From assembly GCF_037126465.1 (NCBI RefSeq), contig NC_088202.1, forward strand, positions 102,083,962 to 102,147,961: DNA of 64,000 nt. Direction: 5' to 3'. A program made the position numbers and the translations under genes. Below the pieces are notes generated by a model, which saw only the letters and a list, made by a program, of their open reading frames with translations, searched no databases and was not told the DNA's origin. Position 1 is the first letter of the stretch. Each line of letters begins with the position of its first letter. Positions 45,501-57,500 of the stretch are shown here, one piece after another. The stretch comes from Ornithodoros turicata (lineage: Eukaryota > Arthropoda > Arachnida > Ixodida > Argasidae).

Positions 45501-48500
45501 TGACCACGATATCGAAAATCCCACGTGAAATTGTCGCATAGTTTGACTGCTGTTCGATGGAATACGTGACAAGAGCAGACGGCAGATGTTGAGAGTATGG
45601 CGGACTCTCCTCTTTCGAAATAAGCGAAAACGTCGTTCTCTACACTATGGTTTTGCACTAATCAGAGCACTGCCAACGGATCCCGCGGCCGCGCGAAGCA
45701 GCCGAAACGCAGGGAAACGAGGCCTTTCTCCTCTGCGCGCTGTCCTCTTATTCCTGTTAGGGAGGGACGTCACGGTGATGTCATTACCGCCGGAGCCTCC
45801 GCAGCTGCGGAAGCAGCGCTGATCTTTAAAATTCGTTTATTTAATATTCAAGCATTTTCGAATAAACAACTGAGTAGCAACAATTTGCATGAAATGAGTT
45901 CGCGCATACCGCGGGTGGGCTGAGGTACGAACCTATAGTCGAGGACATTATTTCATTATTGCTTCGGTATTAATCTGTTGGCACTGGTCTTCGATGGAGG
46001 ACATTAAGTGGTTAACGGTGTAACGTGTACCGACATATCAGCGAACGCTAAAGAAGCGTCAGGCGCGGCCAAAATATTTCGTGGACGCACCTCAGTCGCG
46101 TCACCTATGTTGTTGACGTTATTGTTTTAGTAAACATTTACCAGCGCACTCAGGCCTATATTGCACAACGCGTAAAGTAAAGCCACTAGTTTTCTGGTCA
46201 CACAGTCGAGTATAGCTATCGATTTATTATCCCTTTCTCGCACCTATGTAATTTTGCTCTTCTTATATCCATCTTTCCATCTAGGTCAAACGACATACGC
46301 GGGGACACTATTAAGCATGTGTTGCGCTGTCTCACAGATTTCACTTTGTTCGTTGTTTACAACAATAATTTGCGTTTCATTAGAGAAACTGGTGCGCATA
46401 ACGCGATAGAAACACGAGACACGCCGATGCATTGCATATATCGTTTAAAGGGACTATCGCATCCGGAGACATGGGTAGGAAATGGTTACGAGAATGCTTG
46501 GCATCATTCGACAATCGATGTCACCGATTTTCACTGCTCAGAAATGTTTGTGTTTTAAATAAACGAGCTTTTTCGATCAGCGAAACCTGCGATGACATCA
46601 TTGTGACGTAGAAGCCAACAGGACCAATGCGAGGGCGGCGCGCCGCCGGCGCCGTTCCCCCATTTTCTCTCGGAGACATCGTCTGCTTTGGAGATGGCGT
46701 CGTGCATGGCTACGTGTATGAAACAACCTATTTCTTCGAAAGTGCCGTGAATGTCGCTCAGTGGTGAAATTGCAACATGTCGTTGAGTTCGGGAACGCGT
46801 CGTGGTGTTCCTAACGGCAAAAAATCGTCTGGGGCGAACCCAGAAATGACATTTCACGAACCCAAGGACAGGACGCCAAACGAAAGTTGGAAGCAGCAAT
46901 CGCCGGCAGGCTTCTTGTTGTGGCAGAAGAATTGCACGTTCGGCAATTTTGTTCCTCGCAGTTTGCCGACGAAGCGTACGTGGAGGCGGACCTATTGCAA
47001 TCCCGTATGGGAGTGTCAGCGAAATGCAAGAGGCTAAAGCCCTATGCTGTGCCCACGTTGTTCCATGAGCAAATGGACACCACCGACGTACCGGATGAGC
47101 AGGTAAGCATTTGTTTCCAGATGTTGTTTCCAAATGTACATCGGAATATGTATAAACCGCGGCCGGCAATGATGTACCAGACCCCCTTAGGCCCCACTAG
47201 CACCTCACGTAATTTTTTGACGGCATCCCTCTAACATTTCCGGTTGCAATATTCAAAAGATTATCAAATTATCTATTTATCAATTAAAGTTTAAGAAAAA
47301 GTTTATCCCATCTTTCTTTGCTCATGTAACACAGCATGCACTCACCATCATTTTTGTGAGCAAGAGAGAGCCAATGAGGCAGCTTTCCAACAGAATAGCC
47401 CCATTCGGCATTATACTTTTATGCATCATATTGTCCAACATCAGCTGCTCAATTTCTATCTCAGGTGGAGAGAAGCAGCTTGGTGGTAATGGTAGCAGCA
47501 ATCTGCTTCAGGTGGTGAGTATCACAAGCTTCTATTCATTAGGAAAGTTTAATATCTGTGTTCTACAGTGAGTCTGAGTACAGTGAGTACATTCCGAGTC
47601 AGAGTGAACGTTCATGTTGTGAAACCGGCAGCTCATGCGGAGTATCAGCCTCTACGAGTGATATATATTGCTCACATACTGTGAAGGTTTGATGTTGTTA
47701 TATAGCGAATTTTTATTTTTAGGTTCTCCTGCGTCACACACTGAATGAGCCAGAGAAACTAAAGTAAAAAAAAGACCCTTTCCAGGGCCTCCACATGTTT
47801 TATGCAGAGACAAACACTGCGTTATGAACCCTCCAATATGCACATTATTGTTTTTGGTCCAGCTGCAAACACTTTTCTGGATTGTGTTTGTGATTCGAAT
47901 GAACTTTTTTAAAATGCAATTTTAGTAACTGGCTATGAACGGCGTCTAATGAACTATATATGCACACCTCTGACTTTTAGTACAATTCCAGTTACAGTGC
48001 ACAGAGGACACTCCAAGGGTTCAAGAATATGGTGGCATTGGGCTCTGATATGTGCATGATAGTAAGTTTTTTCTTGTTTCAGCACATCAAGCTTCACATC
48101 TGCACTGCTTGTATATTGTAGAGAAGGAAAGACCCTGTTACCACCCTGTCAACATGAACCTAAATGCCAGCTCTCCGCACAGCAACTGAAAAGATAGCAC
48201 GGAGGAGGGAAATAAAATCTACTGACATAATGTAACCAGCTTTTGTTTGACACATTTAATATTTGTATCATGTTCACAAAGCTTCCATGTACACAGGAGG
48301 AGATAAAACTGTGGTAATACAGACATTGGCACTAACCTCTATCCTCCATTTAGAAATGAAGCATAAATCCATGCTCAGGGCAAAATTTACCAGTTCCTTT
48401 TTTTTTTCCCAACATAGGTGCAAAACGTGGTACAAAAGAAACCTCTCCATGGTGAAGCTGAAAGGTGGTATTCAAAATATGCATTACACAAGTACCACTG

Positions 48501-51500
48501 CTTGTCCTCGTCGTGTGATAACCTTGGTTTGTACTCCAGAATGATTTGCAATGAAAATTATTTACACATTCCGCTGTACTTGCAATATCTGACTACAAGT
48601 ATCCACTGCTTGTGAGACATGCTTCTTGAACTGTCACAAAGGGTTAAAACTTTCGAAACGGTCAGTGCATGCACATATGACTAACACTATGACCAGCATA
48701 ACGGCTCACTAATTTGTGACTTCACAATGCAACATTTCTTCACCACATATGGTTATGAAAAGCAGGAACCATCAATAATGTTTTGATAGTGTACACAGTT
48801 ACGTCTTCTCAATAGGAAACCAGCTTTTATGAACATACAACAATGACAATAACGATAAGTCCTACAATGGATATGCCTGGTCTGCATACAGTGGCCCACT
48901 TGACACTTATGTTGCTCGTATGATCCATGATATGAAGTTGATGGGTACAGCGTCCTGATCCTGCGCACAGGACATCCTGGTATCCGCCTTCGGTTTCTTA
49001 TGCCAAGGTACCCATAAATCCAGCTTGTGAAGAAACAATACGCAGTGAATCGGAGGCGCCTGTGTAAAACAATAATAAAGAAGAAAAGTAATTATTTATT
49101 TGACTAAGAGCAGTAAAGTTTTAGTAAAGCATTATCCATGTGCTCGGAATGAAATGGGAATGAAATCACGCCATTTACGACGTATGAGAAGTGTTTTGAC
49201 GCTGTACCTACTGTCAAGTCGCTCAAAAATACGCGGCGGTCATCACGACAAAAGATGGGTGCGTCAACCAGCGAGCTCCCTCCGCAGACAAACGCCATTG
49301 AGGAGCAGGTGATCGGCGATACAACTATCCCTGCAATTTCCGAGGCAACCGACACCCTGTGTTCGTCAGGTTCCACTGGAGTACAGCGATTGCAGAGGCA
49401 TCTGTCATTTCCAAGTGGACAAATGTCAAAATGCCCGGCAGTGCACAATCATCATGAGCGATCGGATATGATAGGCTTACCTGAAAGTGTCGTCGCCACC
49501 GGACGGTTCGTTTTCACTGCCTGCACTTTCACTTGCGGCAGGGTCAAGTGGCAGATGGTCTGTGGAGTAAGGGTCGAAATCTAACACAATTTCTTCAACG
49601 CTGTAATCCCCAGAATCGCTTGGAAGCGACGCGACGTCACTTTCGTATTACGACGATTTCGACATTACGCTTGGTGTCTGCTGGCCGCCTCGCATCCAGA
49701 TGCCCCGCGGCCCCACCGATCAGCTGTGCGGGAAGAAGCGCTCTCATTGGCGCTGTTGAGCGTGACGTTATCAAGGCGTTGTGGAGAGACGGTGGAGAGG
49801 GACCTCATTATGCGTCGTCTGCTCTCTCGATGTATTTCATTAGATTGCTCAGCACATACGCGACCTATTCACTTGGGGTTTTCGCGGCCCTTGTCAGAGG
49901 TCACTGAGAAATATTGTGGTACTGAAGTTTCGGAATCGACCGAGATGGATGCGATAGTCCCTTTAAAGCTGCTTGCACACTCTGGTCTTTCTGTTCTGGT
50001 GCTGCTGACGCTTTGTCTCACCGTTCTCAGCTAATACATCTCCATCCTGATTTCAGGAAGCATATTAACGTCGAGTACTACAACACACTCATTATTCGAG
50101 ATGTAACAATCCGGGCAAGGAGCAGACGTGAGTACCCTACTAAGCGTATCTGTGGCACGAGTCTATAAATGAAAAGGCACCCAGTTTCACCCGAGGATTC
50201 GCAGGAGGCGAACTCCACTGCGACACAAGCAAGTGCGCCACATTGCTATTTCTACGTAGAATACGTCCTTCGGCTCTCATTACCAATTCCCAGCGTCCCT
50301 CCATCATCGCGAATGTGTGTTACGCGGCACTGTGTTACACGTTATTGCGGAGAAGGAGTGTAGTGTCAAGCATCTCCGTCAACGATTTCAATATATGTAA
50401 AAAAACATGCTTCTTTCCGACTGCGATGACATTATGCTTTCTTTCTGGAACCGGGCGTGCAGTGTGCAAGCGCGATAGCCTTATGGCACACTCTCCCCCA
50501 ACGCCTGGGGCCACCTCCGCCGTGTCAGTTGTTCCTTCGTCTGTGCAGGATGACACCGCCTATTTTTTCAACTTTGTAGGAGCGTCGTAGTTGTCAGGCT
50601 GCCAAAGAAGGCTACTGCGAGGCATTGCACTTCTCGCTCTTCTTGGTGAATCTTGCACGCGTTGGTGTCATTTTGATGGGCTATTAATATCTGCGTCGAA
50701 TAATTCTCAAACTGTGCTTCAAACCAATGCAGGCAACCCTCCTAGGCAGCACAATATCATTGGAGCAAGTTGGAGCAATGTTGGACCAATGTTGCTCCGA
50801 GCAACATTTGTCCAACATCGGCAGCCAATATAAGTTACATTGGTCGTGCAACTCGGTCCGATATTATTATATTATAATGGAGTTACCAATATTCGTCCAG
50901 TGTTGCAAGCCCATGATGAGCCAATGAAAAATACGAATGATCTGTAGCTGGTGGCTTAGCTGCCATATTTCACGTCACGGTTTATGTTTCAGCACGGAAT
51001 CACGAACGCGCCGCACTAACAACAACAACAATATTATTTTGAGGAGCTTCATCGCCAGGGGCGACACGCTACCCCAATGCTGAGCATCGTACTATAAAGC
51101 TTTCCTTTTTATAATTTTTTATATAGATACTCCACTATTTGGTATTGTCAACTGTAGGATGGGACAAGTGCAATTCCTGCCCGCTGTCACAGGAGAGTGG
51201 GAGTTGTTAGGTGCTCCTTGCTCTGGGATCCGCGCTGTCCCATGAACTACCCACCACAGAAAGCATATGGACATGCGAGCATCCCTCAGTAGCCTTCATT
51301 GTAACGCTTTCTACATCGCGGTAACAGCCAGAACGCTTGGCGAAATCATCAAGTTACGCGCACAACCCGCACCTCGAGTACAAGGATGCTTAATACTCCT
51401 GTGACGGTGAGAGGCACACGTCTCAGGAACTTACAATGCATCTCTAACACCATCAAGGAGCCTAACCTACAGCGGCGATATATGTTCTATCAAATATTGC

Positions 51501-54500
51501 GTTTTTTCTTTGAATTACTGCATCCACTGTCAATAGGGAGCTTTAGGAAATAGTACGGAGTTTCAGGAAATCGAAAGCGCCCTCCGATTCCGACTCCGTA
51601 CCGCTGTCAGTCGATCAGATATCGGCAACATGATGTCAGCCACTCCAAAGGAATCAGGCGATTGGCTTAACATGTTTTCGGAAACGTTATCGTGAAACTT
51701 CTTCGTTTTCCTAAAAGTCCCTATTATTCACTGAGCGGCCGGTAAAACCGATAGCTTTTGTGCGTTGGTTGAAGTGCGGTACTCAAATAATTTCAAAATT
51801 AGTAGCATGTGAACCCCGCAAACAAGAAACATTTGTTGACAGAATATTTTGCACAACCTCAAGCTAAATTTTACCAATACTATTCTGCTTTTTGCTCGCG
51901 AAACGCATTTTGCGATTGCGAAAGTGGAGACATGCTGTACCCAGGATTGCCAGTGCGGTGCCAATTAAGGTGCATTGGTTAAAAGCCGGCTACATTAGCA
52001 CTTTGGTTCAACGGTTGACTGAGCAATTTCAGAACTTAACGATATGGGACAGATGGCTTCCAACATCAACAACAATGTTATCCTGGTCATTTTCTAACAT
52101 GATGCACTTTATTTATTCAGTTTTGTGTGCTTGCTGTTAAGGCAAGATAACACCCATATAGCCAACATGCTGCCAGTTATTGGCAGTTCATTGGGTGTAT
52201 TGGGCCTCCATAGGTCCAATGGAACCGGGCTAGTGCCAATATTGCATGCTGCATGGGCTAGAACCGAAAGCAAACAAATTGGGTGGGTGGTATCAGAGGC
52301 GCCACAGCAATGATTTCCGTGAAACTAAAACGGAAACGCGTCGCAGTTGGCGTATCTCCATGTATGGCAGCCTCAGGGACACCAGCCGCTCCTCGACTAG
52401 TCTCAATTTGGGCAGATGGGTAGGGTATGACGGGTACCTGTACCCGTTACTCCTGCTCTGCGAGGGCACCCGCTTGTACCTGCACAAGTCTGAGCAGTTG
52501 CAGCAGAGCACAAGTCTTGCTGTGTCTTCGCTAGGGAACGCGCTCTCCAAAAATCAATACACACGAGCATTCATGGCCTTCAAGTCCCGGAACCACAGTC
52601 GATCGCACACGTCACGCTTGTGGCCGAATTGATTGTACACGAACACAGTTCAAACGTGCGCTCTGGCCAACTCTCATCGCCTACGGTACTCGCGCGCACG
52701 TCTAAAATGCTGCAGTTGCGGTTCCGCCCTCGTGCAGTTGGGCCCAACCTGGCTACCCCAAGGTGGCCACTGATGGAGTCGAGGGCTGATCTACCTCCAT
52801 TGGGGTACGTGCGACTCGGCAGGCTCAATTTTGGGCCGCGACAACCAGCTTGGTTCGGCAGCTCTCGTGTACGGCTGCAGCTTCTGCACTTGCCTCAATC
52901 GGGCGGGTTTCCTCAGTTTCAGGGACCGTTCAGTCGAGGTGGCTGGTGATGGTTGAGGTCCCTCGACCTCCTCTCTTTTCCTTTTTGGCCTCTTCCTCTG
53001 AGGGCCTTCCGTCGAGGGGGCGCCATAGCCGGAGAAGTCGGAAGTTTTCGAACATGTTTATCGAACATTTGGGTATTTTGATTTACGCATGTATTTATAG
53101 GCCCACGAGTTATTCTGAATGCGACCACTACTAAATACAGTGATTAGCTATGGTGAACAAATGCCGCGTAAGCGTTTTTTTTTTTTTTAAATCATAAATT
53201 GCGACGCGCATCACCCAGCACTAGCGCCATTTGGACGCTTGAGTCATATATCCTTGAGTAAAGGCTTTTTTTGCTCTGCGCAACGGCACCTAAACTAATC
53301 GCGCATGCCACGCAGTTACAGAACTGTAAGCGCCACAAAGGCAACATGTTTTCGTTGCATGCGGTTTTAGAACGTGTACCCCGACTTCCCGAAAAGAAAT
53401 ACGTTTCACGTCAAAAGCTAGTGGTGACTGCAAACTGCTGGCTCTTAATTTTGATTCGCTTTTGCAATTGGGCGCCGTTTGGTTCGAACAGTGTAGGGGC
53501 AACGTCACCTTGGGCTGCCTTGACAACGGACGAAAGAAAGTCCGGTGCACCGTGGTCGTGGTCCGGTCGGATCGATTTTTAGGCCCAGCATGCCACCTAT
53601 CGAGGTGCCTTGAGATTTTGTGAAAGTAGTGAGCGACGTTGATGGCAGATGGTAGTAATGTGCCACAATACATCATTCTAAATTTTATTAGTAGCTACTG
53701 CGGTTGAAGATTATAAGTGCTGCGGTCTTGTCGACGCAGTATGCACCAGGAGGCTCCATGTATTGGGTATGAAACCTATGGGGGCACGTTTTAACAAATC
53801 AAAAATATGTCATGTTCTTTCATATAGCAATCGCGTTTTGGTTTCCTGTGGGTCCTACCTTCAGCCTCTCTTTAGAAACTATTGCTATTTGCTTTTATCT
53901 CACGGCAGAGCCCGTATTGTGTGGTATATACGTTGAAGGACGCAATGGAAACTAGAAAATCGAAAGGAATCGCGCTGCACTTAGCGTCTAGCTATACGCC
54001 GCCAAAACACAGTTGGGATTGGCTCACTTGTGTTCGTTTGGATTAGAATATCGTGGTGTACGGGACGGGACACTCTCTACGAGAACTGTGCTAGTGATAG
54101 CAATTGCAAGGGGAAAGGGAATAACAAAAGATGTGATAGAGAAATGGGAGTCGCACAGATACAGCTACGGCTCTTCAACATCACGAGGCCTCGGCATTCC
54201 TGGTATCCAATATAATGAAATCCAATCGAAATTGTGGTTTTCCTCTGGGTGAAGTGCGTTGGCCTCGTCTACCGTATCGTATCCTGTATACCTTATTCTG
54301 CGACTTGTGAGAATCGACACAGTCGTATCGTATGTAACACGTTAGAGCTACCGTACCTATCATGTCGGCTCAGTTGTTTAGATGTTCCTCTTCACCATTT
54401 TAAATTGCAGGTGTTACAAAAACAACAACGGCTTTATTTGAATGATGATATGATGATTCAACTCATTCAAATGAATGAATGATGGAATGATGAGAAAGGA

Positions 54501-57500
54501 AGGACAAAGTCGCACTTCAGTGCGGCAGTTTGTACTTCCTTTCTGTCGTCCTTGTGTCACCCTGGCACTGTTTTTTTTTTTTTTCGCTTTTAAGATGACA
54601 CACCAACCTGCCAAATTTTAACTCCGTTTCCCGAGAAACCTGTCCGCCAATCCGAGGCGTGCTCCCACTGCTTCCCTCGGCGAACTTACAACGTCGCCAC
54701 CGTTAAAGGAACTGTAAAGTGAAATTTGACCCCCCCCCCCCCCCTGTTTCTGTGTGCGACCTGGTAGTGTTTGCATGTGTGATGCCTCACATAGAGCCTA
54801 AGCACTCAAAGCGGATTAATTATTGCACAACATAAATTAGAAAAATTAAATCGGACGGTAGGTTGCGCTCCGTAACAGCTAAAAAAGTCATGATGGGAGT
54901 ACTCCTGTTACGTGATACCTAAGTAATACAGAATGAGCTTACGACCGGCACTAATCTCCAATAAACAATACTTTTAGAATCACAAGAACTACTGAGACAA
55001 TTCTTCAAAATACTGAAGAAACAGTATACCAAAATATTGTCAGCGCGGTCAGCACCCTCTGTTTGCTCCCCTCCCAACCATACTGCACGGCGACGGCGTT
55101 TAGTTTATTGCAGCCTTGCGAGGTTTGTGTACGCAAAAAAGTTCATTTCCTGCCGAAATTGAACAAAGCTTCACCTGACAGCTATGCCAGGTATCTACTG
55201 TAATGTTCGGGGATACACCAAATGTGCTCTTTCGACAAGGGACTTTTGTACCACAAGATTCTAACGGAAAATGCACGGAAACGAAAGTTGTTGCAAGCGC
55301 ATGGTCAAGACATTCGTGAGCCACGCCGTATTTGCTCAACCCATTTCTCTGACGGGTTGTACGAAGTGGCAGCAGCGGACGGTCGAAAACTTCTCACACG
55401 GACGGCAGTCCCGACACCAGTGTTTCAACATGTGGCGTCTGACGATGCGAACACCAGTGCAGACGAGGTATGTATTTACCGATACAGAGGAATGATACAT
55501 ATATGTGGTTCACTCGAAATTCAAATCGATTTTTGTGATGCCTACGCAGCGTAATGTACCAAACGCAATATCCCCCTTCCCCTGGGGAGCCCTGAGCAAT
55601 CGCAGGAGAATATAAGTGTCAAATAAATTATGCGCTATATACTGACCGCATTCTTCATTCATATCAGCGACACAGGCTTCCATCGTGACTGACAAGAATG
55701 TGAAACTCAGAAGTAAAAGTGTGTCAACGCATGATTTACCGTCAACACCTCTCAACCTTTATCCAGTGATGAATTCAACACCTATTGTCCATGCACACTC
55801 ATGCTCACAGGTGGGTCAAGCTCTTGTTTTGTTTAACATTTTAAATTCTTCATGCATTGCAGGTGCATGATATGACAATATCTGCAGCACCGGTGGAACC
55901 AGCTGTTGAGTCATTCTGGAAATCTGAAGACAACAGTTTTGAATGACCGCTGATACAAGTTTGCAGATGCCGAAACTCTTCTACTTTGCATTGTTGTGCC
56001 CTCTGCTTCACCAGACCAGAAGAAGTACATCACATGTGCATCATATTCAGAACTTCCGGTGCATCTCACAAAGCGGCCACCAGATGTTCGCATCGCGCTT
56101 CTCACCACAAAAGCCGAGTACCCAAGTGAACACAATTTATCTTAGAAACTTCGGCCAGAAGTGAACAAGATGGCTGCAGGGAACATCCTGCTCTCCTGCA
56201 CAATCCTTTTCAATGGGACCAGTGCAGCCAAGGTGTGAATGCATAGTGCCCTATGTTTTCACAGATTCAAATGACACCTTGTAGTATTTGCTGTTGACCA
56301 GGTTCCGTGATTACTCGAGCTGATTAATATTAAAGTCACCTCGACAGACCTCACCTACAACACCTACCAGAAAGGTCGCAGGCTCCCTTTACCGATACAA
56401 GTAGGATTATCAGAACTCACGGTCATGAGAGACTGAAACATCCAAATAATCTTGCTGAAACACAAGCTTTCGAATAGAGTCTGTCCTTCATTATGCATGA
56501 TACAGACACACATGGTACATTTAGAGAAAGGAACAAAGAAGGTAGTGAGGAGGAAATCCAACTTCTTGTTAGAAAGTATTGAGGGCACGAAAAAATAATA
56601 CAAAACAAGGCACACAGGCTTTGTGTAGTTGAATTTTCTGTTACAATAATTCTATCTGCAACAATGACATAAAAGGTACGCGTGGTAAAAGGTAAAAAGA
56701 ACAAGCTTGTACAATTGCAATATGCAAATGCCATGCTCGGGAATGCTTAGTGGCAATGTAGTCCACAAGAAGCTCTTGTAACAGAGGGTTAAGAAAAAGC
56801 TTGAACCTGCGGTCAAGTTCTGTGCACGTGCTGAGCTAAACCCGTGGATGCAGCGTACTTGTAACCACCGTTACAGGTGTAGTTCCAATTCTGAGGGAAA
56901 TGCAGAGCTTCTTCGTAGCATGTGGAGAAGTTTGAGTTTACGTATACAAATCAGCTGTCATTCAGGAAACAATGTATGCAAGCTTCGAGATAATGTGTCT
57001 AGGTTTGACCTGGCACGTTTTCAACAGCCATGACAGCCATGAGGGACCATGTTTCGATATAAAGAGCATAGGGAAGACACTTAGCCATGACCATATCTTA
57101 TCCTTGCAGAGGATGTAGATCACCTCCTGAGTGAAACACCAACAACTTGCAAAGATATGAGCTACAGTGTAATAGCAGAAATCTGCAAAAGGCCTGAGCC
57201 CGCACCAATGGCTGCAATTGGACTGGTAAGAGGGAAAACATGGGAAATTTATAATTGAAAAGTAGGAGTAAGTAAACGGAAATTGAGAAAGTGTTGCAAC
57301 GATGGATGTGCACAGACACAGAAAAGGTCAAATTTTTGTCAACGATAGGGATGCCTCTGGAGAGAAGCCTCTGTTGATACCATTGGCATGACCCAACCTA
57401 ATGCCTTCTTATACTGATAAAGTCACGAACGCGAGATGTTTTATTTATGTATGTATTTATTTATTTCTATTTTTCTGGTGCCCATGAACGGCTGAGGTCC

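Larger units (their letters stand above)
46445..49966 (+). mobile_element. 3.5-kb TTAA-flanked THAP-bearing transposon (Kolobok-like), decayed
   Basis: The left end TTAAAGGGACTATCGCATCC is matched in reverse complement at 49947-49966. TTAA at both edges fits a TTAA duplication, with a 16-bp TIR AGGGACTATCGCATCC. A damaged THAP exon lies 0.3 kb inside the left end in + orientation. TTAA targets combined with a THAP DNA-binding domain are the known signature of the Kolobok superfamily. No catalytic domain could be recognised in the remainder. The right edge is 90 bp before beta-mannosidase exon 4. Confidence 0.72.
50128..54702. other. beta-mannosidase intron 4, first part
   Basis: Besides the hairpin, MITE and tail fragments listed separately, no gene is recognised. 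52600-53000 is GC-rich with overlapping frames on both strands but no known domain. Further CCAATGTTG/CCAATATTG-type words occur at 52160-52245. A poly-C run follows the element start at 54730. Confidence 0.4.

Noticed and set aside
46555..47169. 204-codon minus-strand frame
   Set aside because: It is the antisense of the THAP exon region, with no recognisable domain.
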